A stretch of DNA of 64,000 bases from Eukaryota sp. TZLM1-RC (taxonomy: Eukaryota > Metamonada: BaSk clade): NCBI GenBank assembly GCA_040285825.1, contig JAUPSS010000007.1, forward strand, positions 2,268,689 to 2,332,688. The letters run 5' to 3'. Positions 30,499 through 40,419 of the stretch are shown here, in pieces. A model generated the notes under the pieces. It was not told the DNA's origin. It searched no databases and saw only the letters and a program-made list of their open reading frames with translations. How positions within the stretch are numbered: the stretch's first letter is position 1; every line of letters starts with the position of its first letter. The translations under genes and the position numbers were made by a program.

Positions 30499-31881
30499 AC
30501 ATTATAAGACTGTGTTTTAGTTCCAATTTTAATCATATATTTCGATCTACAAATCCTCTCGTCACTAGACCTTTGGCTCAAAAGTTTAATGAGTTACGTG
30601 CAAAAGTTCTGTCTCAATTACTGGGATGTAAAATGTTTCAAATTCCAGATCATGCTTACCTTAGTCCACATTATGGTGGTTTAGGGTGGACGAAGGCTTC
30701 TATTCTTACCTCGTGTGCTTTTGTTGGTGGATGCAGAAATGCAATCTTTGAGTTTTCCGAAAGATTTGCAGATTGGGAAGATTTATTGATGACAACGCAA
30801 AGTTCCACTGTTTTTGCATTAAATGAAGAAATTTCAAGAATTGATGTAGAAAAATGGGGTCGATGTTTTCCCCAATCATTCAATGGCAATATTCCAGAAA
30901 AAATGTTTTAAATTTGAAGTACACTCTTCGAACATTACAGAAAAGATTGACTGGAATGTATGAAAAAGATCTTTATAATAATATTTGCAGCTCGGCTGTT
31001 TTTAAATCAAGATCTTCACTCATTGTTATTGGAAAAGGGTGTTTGTGAAAACAAGGCGTCAGATTCTTCACTTTTGTAACCATTGTACCACGAAGATTTG
31101 GATTGTGTGCCACTAATGAAGCATTTGTAACAAAAATGAGATTATATTTGAACATCCCCATTAACCAATTATTATCAAAAGAAAAATGTATTTGTTCGAA
31201 TTCACCTCAACTCACTTTGCGCCATGCTCTAAATTGCTCTAAATTGATAACTTATCGTTCTTCATTACATGATGCTGTTAGAGACACTGTTTTCAATATG
31301 GCACAAACTGCAAGGATATCGTGTATCAAAGAGCCCCTGCTGAAGGAAACACTTTCTCTGAATAATTTTGGTTCTGATGATAGAGGTGATGTATACTGTG
31401 ATTGGATTGATAATTCTGAAGCTATTGTTGACTTTGTCTCATGTAATGTTGCAAACGATACTTTGGTTCACAGAAGAAAACTTAATCCTGTGGCTGCTCT
31501 GGATTTTTAAAGCAAAAGAAAAACATAGAAAATATGATAAGGAAATTGAAGATGCAAATGTCGATAGAAATACACAGCTGGTTTTTATTGCTTTCCCATT
31601 TTCGATAAATGGAAGATTATCAGTTGAAGCAGAAACTTTTTTGGATGACTTCCAAAAAATGGTGAAAGAAAAAACAATGAAAAGATTTGATATTTTTTTA
31701 TGGCGTTCACGGATTCAATTTGCCATTATTAATAGATTACCGCGGTTTTTCAATCGAATTAGAGAAGCTTTAGCTAGACAGCAAGCAAATCAAGATTTTG
31801 TAGAGGAAATCTTGGTTTAATGATAGTCGTCCCATTAGTTATGATTTAATTTAATCAAGTGTGCAAATTCAATAAATATAA
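30499..31881 (+). mobile_element. LINE, family 3
   Basis: Perfect 12-bp target duplication CTAACATTGGGG (30487-30498 and 31882-31893). The coding sequence, with slips near 30905 and 31030 and a stop near 31508, covers the post-polymerase region (YGGLGWTKASILTSCAFVGG), the zinc motif CICSNSPQLTLRHALNC, RGDVYCDW ... AIVDFVSC (endonuclease-like) and a C-terminus FLWRSRIQFAII. 5'-truncated. It ends 63 bp before the RTF2 start codon, so it lies in that gene's promoter. Confidence 0.88.
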
Positions 31882-31955
31882 CTAACATTGGGGGAATTCA
31901 TGTATTTTTTGAAATCATTCCCTAATCTTACTACATCAACACATTTTCATTTCCA

Positions 31956-32486
31956 ATGGGAAATGAAGGAGGCTCTGTTCCAAAGAGAAGGGAGCTCGTG
32001 AAAACCAAGTCACCTCATCAGTTAAATCCTCAACAAAGGGTTTTGGTTTGTGCCTTAAGCGCCACAGAACTCTGTACAGAAAATGCCATTTGTATTTGTA
32101 AGTTGGGTTATGTCTTTAACAAAGAGGTTGTTCTTCAAGCCATGATTGACAAAGACCCTGTTTTGAGAGAAGGTTATCCACACATTCGCAGGTTAAAGGA
32201 TCTTCGTGACATACATCCAACTCCCAGTTCACTGCAACCTGGTTTTGATAACGAATCTGACTTTATGTGCCCTATTACTAAAGTTCCCTTAACTGATTCT
32301 AATAAGTTTGTTGCATTGTTTGGGTGTGGGTGTGTCGTATCAAAGGGCTGTTTATCCAATCTAGGTAGTTCCATTTGTCCAAAATGCCAAACCAAAATTG
32401 TGGATATGATTCCTGTCTTTCCAGATGAAGATGAAAGGTCACAACTGATTGAAGAAATAATGGCCAAAAAAAGATCTGTCAAGTAG
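31956..32486 (+). CDS. RTF2: Replication termination factor 2 (RTF2)-like protein
   Basis: RTF2 is a RING-like protein that works at stalled replication forks and at site-specific barriers. The 176-residue product begins MGNEGGSVPKRRELVKTK, the family's hallmark N-terminus, then CALSATELCTENAICICKLGYVFNKE (first half of the RING-like fold) and CPITKVPL ... FGCGCVVSKGCL ... CPKC (second half), in the incomplete C2HC2-like arrangement typical of RTF2. It lacks the long disordered C-terminus of animal proteins (about 306 aa). ATG at 31956; a family-3 LINE sits just upstream. No intron. Confidence 0.9.
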   Translation: MGNEGGSVPKRRELVKTKSPHQLNPQQRVLVCALSATELCTENAICICKLGYVFNKEVVLQAMIDKDPVLREGYPHIRRLKDLRDIHPTPSSLQPGFDNESDFMCPITKVPLTDSNKFVALFGCGCVVSKGCLSNLGSSICPKCQTKIVDMIPVFPDEDERSQLIEEIMAKKRSVK

Positions 32487-32658
32487 ATTTGCTATCATCT
32501 TTTTACATATCATTCTTGTATCTTTTGGTTTACAAGTTTGGATTTTTCACCAGTTTAATTATATTGCGTTTTAACAATATAAATAAGTGAAATAAGAAAC
32601 TTTTGATTGATAAATAAATTTAAAATGAAATTTATTAAATTACAGAAAAAAGTACAAA

Positions 32659-33087
32659 TTACAGGCAATCAGAACACAAATGATCTAGTATCCGTATTTG
32701 TGAGGTCAACTGGGCATGTGTCTTTTCAAAACGATGAATTAAATGTTCAAACTGTGTTGCAGTAGTGTAAAGTGAGTTAGACTCGGTATTTGGGACTTCT
32801 TTAAACGAAGTTGAAGCAAATGTCGCTAAGGGGGAAGTAGAACTGTACAAAATAGGAGTTGATGATGGATTCTGAGGAACTGATGAGGGATTAGATCTTG
32901 GAGGAGAAGATTCCACCATGAACGAGCCAGGAACGTAGCCTTCTCGTTGAGGAGAACTAACAGTAGTAACAAGAATCCATTCATCTTCCACTAGCTGTTG
33001 ATTTGAAGTAACCAGTTCTCCTTTTGAAACGGTAAGTTCAGATTCATCAGCTGCCTCAAAATCGTATGCAACTAAATAGTAAAACAT
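32659..33087 (-). CDS. SH3-domain protein, 142 aa
   Basis: Residues 5-60 form an SH3 domain: the ALYDF-like VAYDFEAADESELTVSKGELV, the conserved Trp in DEWILV and the final GYVPGSFM, all needed to bind Pro-rich ligands. A Ser/Pro/Thr linker (60-110) and a helical, probably coiled-coil C-terminus follow (TQFEHLIHRFEKTHAQLTSQ). It looks like a small adaptor; the ligand is unknown. The 3' end converges on the RTF2 gene 170 bp away. Confidence 0.75.
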   Translation of the reverse strand: MFYYLVAYDFEAADESELTVSKGELVTSNQQLVEDEWILVTTVSSPQREGYVPGSFMVESSPPRSNPSSVPQNPSSTPILYSSTSPLATFASTSFKEVPNTESNSLYTTATQFEHLIHRFEKTHAQLTSQIRILDHLCSDCL

Positions 33088-33192
33088 TTAGGTGAAAAAG
33101 GTGCTGCCTATTGCTAGTGCAAAGTGGAAATAATTTTCTTCCAATAAATAATCTAAGTTTAACTAAACCAATTAATTTATAACTTTATCTAA

Positions 33193-35358
33193 CGTTGATC
33201 ATGTTGATTCAGTCCCTAATTCTCACATTTCTGTTTTCTGTTTAAAAGGTATAACTGAGTCAGTCAATGGACGGACGATTTTATTTTGCAATTGTTGTAC
33301 TGCTTCAGATACCATGAGACTCCCTGTCAAAATTCCTGTCGAAACAAGCCCTACCAGTTCCATTCTTTTGTCTTTTGAATTGCGAAAATTTTATTCTCAA
33401 TTGAAGAATAATAAATGGGCCAAATCGGATTTATAGAAATTTTTTTGCAAAGAAAAAATCAACTGTACCTTCACTCAAGTTTAAAGTGGTGAGAAAAGTG
33501 TGTTCAAGAGGTCGCTATGGTTTAGCCAAGAAAGCTATTTTTGTTCTCAATTGGCCGAACCTTCAGACGAAACAATGAGGAAATTAGAAAAACTTCACCC
33601 TGTTGAAAATTTCTGTTGTCCAATCTGTAAGTTCTGGATTGATGCTCCTATTAATTCATCTGAAGTACAGGCTGCTATCATTCATCTTCCTTAAGGAAAA
33701 GCAGCAGGTCATTCTGGTATTTCATTTGATGGTCTAAAGTGAGCATGTAGAAAAGTTCCCGAAATTTGTGATGATCTTGTTGAATTTTTTCAAAATTTAG
33801 TTTGCCTCAAAAACACTCCTCCAACCGAATTATTAGCTGCTCGTTTGATCGCCTGAGTAAAACCTGGAAATGGTACGAGGCCTGATGGAATTCGTCTAAT
33901 TGCAATTGTGAATCAATTACTCGACTCTTTGCATCAATTGTTTTCAATTGTGTTTCTTCAAGGACTGAATTTTTTTGGCTCCTTTTCAATTTGGTATTAC
34001 AACAATTGAAAAGGCATCAGTTGCTGTTTTGACTTCTGATTTATTTTTTAATTCTACTAATCACTATTATATTTTTTATTTGGATTGTAAAAATGCCTTC
34101 AATTCTGTACATCGAAGTGTAGTTTATGATGTTATTCAGAAAGAATTTCCAGAATTATTCACTTATTTTTATTTATTGATGGCAAAGCAAGTGAACAAAT
34201 TTATGAATCTTCTACTCTATTCTCTTCTTCTGAACTTCAGCAAGGTGATCAGCTTGGACCATTACTTTTCTGTTTAGCAATTCACAAGTCTTTAATTCAT
34301 TTTAGTAAATATTATCCAATGTTGAAAATTGTAGGAAATATGGTTGATATCTCAATTATTGGCTTTTTTAAATGTTTTGAATAAATTTGCTTCTGACGCT
34401 TCATTTCTTACCGAAATATTGGACTTTTGATCAAAATCGACAATTGTCTCATCATTGGAAATGTCAAAGAGAGTTTAACCATTGATGCTGTTGAAATTTT
34501 TTTCAACAAACTATTTCGTAAACTATTCCTGAAATGCTTTTCGTTTCCAAGGCTGCTAACTTGGAAATGTTTCTGAAATTACCGATGGATTAAATAATGT
34601 TTTGCTGAAATTGGGTTCTCAACTTGATACAATTTCTTCTTTTGAAATAGAGAAACATAATAAGTTTTTTATCTTAAAAATTTGTTAGTTACGTAAAATT
34701 ACTCACATATTAAGAACAACTTCTCCTAATATCTCATGTGAGTTCTGCCGCTCTCCTTTAACCACTTGAGAACAAAATTTTTTGCATCTTAGATTGATGT
34801 CAATCCTGAACTAATTCGAAGTCATGTATTTTCATCATCTGATTTTGATGGTATTAATTTCAACAAATCGTCTTTTCTATGTCAAGCTGTTTCTTTTGGA
34901 GGAGGGAAGAACATTGTTTTTGAATTTTGCAACCAATTTCCTTATGATGTTGATTTACTGAATTCTACAAGTAGTAATTATTTAAGGGACCTTGAAAATG
35001 CTGTTGATTGCTTGCTCCTGACTTTTGGAGTACATGTTTCCCCGAAAAAGTACAGCAAATACCTCCTAGAACGCTAGTAAATTTGAGTTATAGTGCCAAA
35101 AAATTGCAGCAAAAATTAACAATGAGTGTTGAAGGCTTGGATTTTAATGTTCGCCTCGGCTCAGCCAAAATTGATATTCCCGCTTTCGCAAATTTTTTGT
35201 TAGATGCCCAAAATAGTTTTTCTTCTTGTTTAATTTCTTATATTCCTCAAACTTATAGTCTTCTTTTAGATGATACCACGTTTTCTTGTGCAATGCGCCT
35301 TCGATGTTTCATTTGGCCCAACAATGTGCCCCATAATTTGATTTGCAAATGTGGATAA
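33193..35358 (+). mobile_element. LINE relic with reverse transcriptase N-terminal part
   Basis: Decayed but long. Pieces in order: CNCCTASDTMRLPVKIPV (N-terminal Cys motif), LEKLHPVENFCCPICKFW, GKAAGHSGISFDGLK and RPDGIRLIAI (reverse transcriptase motifs 1-2), LDCKNAFNSVHR (motif A, Asp present), QQGDQLGPLLFCLAIHKSL (motif B), then a mutated catalytic box (NMVDIS where YMDD is expected), and 34810-35358 the post-polymerase domain with PNNVPHNLICKCG. It is the most complete 5' sequence among the LINEs here. Many frameshifts. Confidence 0.8.
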
Positions 35359-35542
35359 TAAATTTCTCCAAATCATCAAAATCAACATTGATTGTTTTTT
35401 TGTTGTTTGATTGTTTGTTTTTGTGGTGCTTAAATGAAGACAATTACATTTGGCTAAAAATTGGAAACAACAACAGCAATTTGGTTCACACATGCAACTA
35501 CTACCCTTTTTAGAAGGGAGCAGAATTTGCACTTAGTTATTT

Positions 35543-37541
35543 TTTTAAAAAAATTTAATTTTATTCTAAACCTATAAATCAACATCTAATAAATCCATCT
35601 CTCCCAAAACAAAAACACTAGATGCAACTCTCTCATAGTGAGATCCAAGAGAAAGCAAAGCATCAGAAACCATCTTCAACATCCCCTTAAAAATAGAAAA
35701 CACAATTCTATTTTGCCAAAACAATCTGTTGAAATTTCTGCCAGTTCTTCTCTTTACAATCATTTCAAAATCATCCAAAAAACGTAAAGCAGTTGGTGCA
35801 AGTGAACCAAAAAGGGAAAATACAAATGGATACAAATTGTATTTTGCATGCTGTAGACTGGCCAATTTGGACAAAGGTTCATTGTATTTTTTGAATTTAA
35901 AATTTTCAGCATTTGAAAGGGGATTATGAATTTCAGAATTAACAAGCCTTTCATTTGAGGCATTACAAGGATCAACAGACATTACATCCAATAAAATGAA
36001 GCTTCCATCTAATCCAGGTAATATGACATCACCTCTATTATTCTTATGAAAATCATTTTCAGCATCAAACAGATTTGACAACAGAGGTTCGAAGAAGGAT
36101 TCAATTCTATGAGATTTACACATACAATATAACTGGTCTCTTACAGCATCATGAACCTTGCTTCTAAAAGTAATAAAATGTTTACAATTTAACAAATGAG
36201 TAGTTGTAATTTCTCGAGAACATTTACAAATAAAATTATGAGGTAAATTATCAGGCCAGATAAAGGAACGAAATCTCATATTCAGAGTCCAAGCAGAATC
36301 GGATAAGAGAGTACCATAAACTTGTGGAATTGTTGTTACTAAGGCAGAAGAAGTACTGTCACGCATATCTTGTAAAAGATTTGCAAAAGCGGGATTCTTT
36401 TTCTTGGCCAAGCCAAGTCTAACATCAAAATCCAAGCTTTCAAAAATCTTTGACAATTTTTGTTGAAGCTTTTTACAGCAAAACTGTAAATTAAAAAGAG
36501 ATCGGTTTGAAATTTCTTGAATTGATTGAGGAAAACATTTGGTCCAAATTTGTGGCGGCAATTTTTCAAGTTCACAAGATAACTCATACAAATAAGGACT
36601 GCAATTGGGAACTAACAGATGAGAATCATCAGGAAATCTACGAGAAAATTCATAAATAAAATTTTTGCCACCACCCAAGAATGCTGATTGACACAAAATT
36701 GAAGATTTAGTAAATCCAATACCACCCAAATTTACTGAAGAACAGAAATGGCTTTTCAACATTCCTGGTTCTACATCCAATAAATCAGCAAAAAATTCTG
36801 TTCTCAATGAATTAAATGAACGACAAAAATCTAATGCTATGGAAGGAGCACAAGATCTCAAAATGTGGGTTATTCTCCCAGTGTAGCAAATTTTAAGCAT
36901 GAAAAATTTAATATGCTTTTCTATATCTAAAGAAGAAATTGAATCAAGTTCAATTTTCATTTTTTCCAAAATAACTTGCAATTCATTCTGAATTTGAGGC
37001 ACGTTTCCTAACCAACAACCAAGGAACTTAAAAGCATCACTTCTATAATTAGTAAAAGGAACAATAGAATCGTTTATCACAAGATCTTGAGCACAGAAGC
37101 CAATCAGAAGGCATTTGCTCGCATTAAGATAAAGCCCAATATTTTCATATGAATTGGCAATTTCTTGAGCAACCAATTCTAGTAAATCAAATGAACCAAT
37201 CAAGGATATATCATCCATATAAGCAACTATTTTTACAGAAGGGTATTTTTGCTTGATGCTATTTAAAGTTTTGTGAATAGCTAAACAAAACAATAACGGG
37301 CCTAAAGGATCACCTTGCTTCACACCAGAAGATGATTTAAGACCAAATGAATTAAAAATTAAATCTGATTCTTTCTTATAAAAATGGTAGAAAAAACTCG
37401 ATAGCTCAGGAAAATCAGATTTAATAACTTCAAAAATTGCTTCTCGCTTTACAGAATTAAAAGCATTTTTAAAGTCGAGATTAAAAATAAAATTATTTTC
37501 CTCTGCATTAAAAAAGGTATCAGAGGCAATAGCAGCAACAG
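35543..37541 (-). mobile_element. LINE, family 1, with open reverse transcriptase/C-terminal frame
   Basis: Exact 10-bp target duplication TTAGTTATTT (35533-35542 and 37542-37551). The 2.0-kb element, 5'-truncated in the reverse transcriptase, is open from 37541 to 35572. The product has motif A (FNLDFKNAFNSV), motif B (SSGVKQGDPLGPLLF), the catalytic AYMDDISLIG, the thumb, the zinc motif CKCSREITTTHLLNC and a C-terminal domain with RGDVILPG, LLDVMSVDP and YPFVFSLFG, the restriction-like-endonuclease-type region. No initiation codon belongs to it because the 5' half is missing. The closest sister is at 21619-23163. Confidence 0.92.
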
Positions 37542-37551
37542 TTAGTTATTT

Positions 37552-38164
37552 GTTCGGTATATGAGTACCTTTTCTTTTCTAAAGTCATACAAATTGACTA
37601 GATGTACCTTCGTCCTGCAGGTAAGAACCATTCATAATTGACAAATTATCACCCTATATGTACCATGAATAGTGAACAGCCAACTAATTTTATCTAAGAA
37701 CTGATTCATAATTAATGAACTAGTTCAAATAATTAATTAGTGTATTGTCAGGCCAAGACAGTATTTTAGCATTCTAGAATTTTATTTTTGATGTAACAAC
37801 GCATTTTTGTAATTATTCTCAACATCATCTTTAAGTTTATTGTAAAAATCCATTTCTTTAGTGTGTAACATTTATTTGTTTGATCCTACAGATCTGTTAA
37901 AATTATCTTGTTTGAACCTGTAACTGAATAAAGTATGTTGTATTATCATCATGTGCAGCTGCGGCATCGGACAAAAGCCAGTTGCACTACAACATGCACA
38001 GTTATTTAACTCCCTCAATAAATGCACATGGTAAAAACAGCATATTATAAAAATGGAAATAGGCTACTACTGTGCACTGGAACAAACTTTTTATTGTTGA
38101 TGAACATACTAAACAAGATTCACAGTTGTGTTTAATATCAAGGATGAAAACTATGATATAGAGT
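37552..38164. other. Intergenic
   Basis: No gene is recognised. Short CTAGTT-containing inverted strings near 37720 recall those at 30450, but no element boundary is visible. Confidence 0.45.
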
Positions 38165-38612
38165 CTATAACTTGGCTTGCTTTTTAAGGATATTGAAATG
38201 CTCGTTGCTCTTTTGGTTGAGAGTCTTCTTGGCAATCATGACCTTGAATCTGTCGAAATCGGTGGCTTGAGCACGGGACACGCGCTTGGCGAGTTTCTTT
38301 CCACGGGATGACTCGTTGAACTTCTTTTCAATTTCAGCGTCTTCAAGGCGTTTTCTCAAAAGGCTAGAACGAATACCTCTTGGGATTTTGACTTTGAAGT
38401 CAGTGAGGGCTACTCTTTTGAGAGAGAATGGTTGGCGAACCATCTGTGAATCAGCAGCTACACCTTCTACGATGACCTATAATGAGATCGGGAAAGTGAC
38501 GTACTCTGTTACCATCAAGGACATCAGTGACAACAGCAAGCTTACCATTGTATTCGCCGAAGTTGACGAGGACAATGCGGCCAATTTCTATGAAACGTGA
38601 ATAGAGAGGCAT
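38165..38612 (-). CDS. RPL14: 60S ribosomal protein eL14
   Basis: A component of the large cytosolic ribosomal subunit. The coding sequence is complement(38165..38476, 38505..38612), joined by removing a 28-nt intron (38477-38504; GTACGT...TATAG). Exon 1 reads [20 protein letters not shown] and on to DGNR; exon 2 resumes [19 protein letters not shown], restoring the family consensus across the junction. The RPL14 signature [14 protein letters not shown] is present near the C-terminus. Total 139 residues, like yeast (138). Transcribed divergently from eS28. Confidence 0.95.
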
Positions 38613-38688
38613 AGTGGCAACAGAAAAGAGAGTCTACCAAGTTTACTTTGTGAACAGAATCCTCTCTTTTGCCCTTTCATATTCACTA
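38613..38688. promoter_or_regulatory. Bidirectional promoter between eL14 and eS28
   Basis: Only 76 bp separate the two start codons, so both ribosomal protein genes must be driven from this stretch and their transcripts' leaders must be very short or overlap. No consensus box is distinctive. Confidence 0.65.
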
Positions 38689-38918
38689 ATGGTATAGTGA
38701 ATGACCTTCTATTAAGCTTATCCCAGGAACAACCTAAGTACGCTGAAGTAATTGATATTCTTGGCCGCACTGGTTCTCGTGGTGGTATCACCCAAGTCCG
38801 TGTCCAATTCACCCACGATGCTGATCGTAAGATCATCCGTAACGTCAAGGGACCCGTCAGAATTGGTGATGTTTTGACTCTCCTCGAATCTGAACGTGAA
38901 GCTCGTCGTCTCCGTTAA
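38689..38918 (+). CDS. RPS28: 40S ribosomal protein eS28
   Basis: A small-subunit cytosolic ribosomal protein near the mRNA exit channel. Coding sequence join(38689..38691, 38727..38918): a 35-nt intron (38692-38726, GTATAG...CCCAG) follows directly after the ATG. The product, M then [20 protein letters not shown] and ending [14 protein letters not shown], is 64 residues; the C-terminal half ([29 protein letters not shown]) is almost invariant in eukaryotes. Without the intron the frame would have no ATG. Confidence 0.95.
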
Positions 38919-39160
38919 CTTCTATCCTGTTTTCATAGTTACATCTTTCCCTTTTTGCATTATTCCACTTAGTTCATTTGGATTCTAATCCATCAACAGC
39001 ATTCGTTGTTTCTAGCAATAAAAGCAATTCGTATACACATTTATTTAATCGCAATAATTTCAAACCAGCATCGAACTTCAATGTACTTTCCATTGATGTT
39101 GTAATAACCAGCAAACTTAATGTTGTGACAATTACATTTCTACAATGGTTCGATCAATAG

Positions 39161-39439
39161 TTATGAAGATTGATCCTTTAAGCCTAACACAAATGATTCA
39201 TATACATCAGAATACAGCTTCCACGTACACTCCCCATACTGTTCAGCCAACGAAAGATTGATGGACTGCTGAAGAGCAATCTCCGACATGATGTTGGGAT
39301 TACTTGTATCAATTTGTTTATACGAAAGTGGTTGTCCAGCAGCCACACGCTCTAATTCCCGTTGCAAAGTATCAGTAAGGAAAGTCATTTGTGAATTTAT
39401 AGCAGACAAATTTGACAAGCTTATTTTGTTAAGCAACAT
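39161..39439 (-). CDS. SPF27/BCAS2-like fragment or small protein
   Basis: 92 codons. The pattern RELERVAAGQPL ... SLAEQYGECTWKLYSDVYE recalls SPF27 (BCAS2), a coiled-coil subunit of the Prp19 splicing complex, where a similar E-R-x-x-x-x-Q-P and a later G-x-x-x-W-K-x-Y occur. The protein is less than half the usual length (about 225 aa) and lacks the C-terminal coiled coil, so it may be partial, spliced from exons not recognised, or unrelated. The start ATG at 39439 follows an in-frame stop. Confidence 0.35.
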   Translation of the reverse strand: MLLNKISLSNLSAINSQMTFLTDTLQRELERVAAGQPLSYKQIDTSNPNIMSEIALQQSINLSLAEQYGECTWKLYSDVYESFVLGLKDQSS

Positions 39440-40419
39440 CTACATCTAAATTGTCAAAAACAATTCAATGTCTAAATATCTTCCAAGAAATGCACCAACA
39501 ATTGTTTACAACTTATAGACTACGAAAGTGCGAACATTGAAAGTATAATACCAGAATGTGTTCTACAGTAGCATTTTTAAAGGAAAAGTTCCTTAGAATA
39601 CTGAAAAAATCTTACATTGTCAATTTCATTATCAACGCAATTGTCGACAGCGATACAAAAAGTCATTAATGTGAAACAATTGGAAGCATAGCGTAATGTA
39701 AATGTGTACAAAGTGGAAAACTTGTACACATATTAAAAGCGATTGTTCTCTTGCTTCGCGACAAAATGACTTGTTTTGTTTTATAAATTTCTTGGTATAT
39801 TGGTTTTTCATTTTATGATCTTGTATGCTGTACAACTCAATTGGAGAAACAGATCTGGTTTATGAATACAATGCCTTCGAGAACTATAAGTTCCACGTTT
39901 TTTAAAACTATTATGGTAATGATCGATCATGGATCTTGAACTTATGAAGTAAATTTGATTCTATTTTGCGAGGAGAACTGATTTTTGAAATTGGTAACCA
40001 TTATTGATTGCTCTACTCCTGAAATTTTTGCACATGTTTGAAGCAAATCAATGACAATAGTTTTGGTATCTATTTGACTAAAAAATTCACAAACAATTTC
40101 TTATCATTGGCTGCTCTCAGTTATTCAATGATGATTGTGAATATAATTAAATCGACTTTCAAGCTATTCTAAATTCTAGTTACTCGACTCAACTTGTTTG
40201 CATATGTTGAAAGTATTTGAACACTTGTTGTTCGCTAAAGAAGGAAGACATGTTGTCTATGGTTTAGATAATCTTCTTGGAAACCCAAATGGTAAAAGTG
40301 TTGGAAAAACAATTACTATACCATGTTTCTAAAAACTTTGGGGTCACAATGGCAAAATTCCGAGAGTTTTTAGAAAAACAGAAATCATAAAGATCTGAAT
40401 ACACTACCCATCTTTCCAG
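39440..40419. other. Intergenic, about 1 kb, no gene recognised
   Basis: AT-rich with only short frames. Contains the 5' flank of the MOCOS-like gene. Confidence 0.45.

Noticed and set aside
35572-37323. Family-1 LINE frame as a host gene starting at 37323
   Set aside because: The apparent start is a GTG inside reverse transcriptase motif B; the frame continues upstream to the truncation point and target duplication.
38697-38918. eS28 frame beginning at GTG without an intron
   Set aside because: It would add a non-family N-terminus and use a non-ATG start; the 35-nt intron gives the expected protein.
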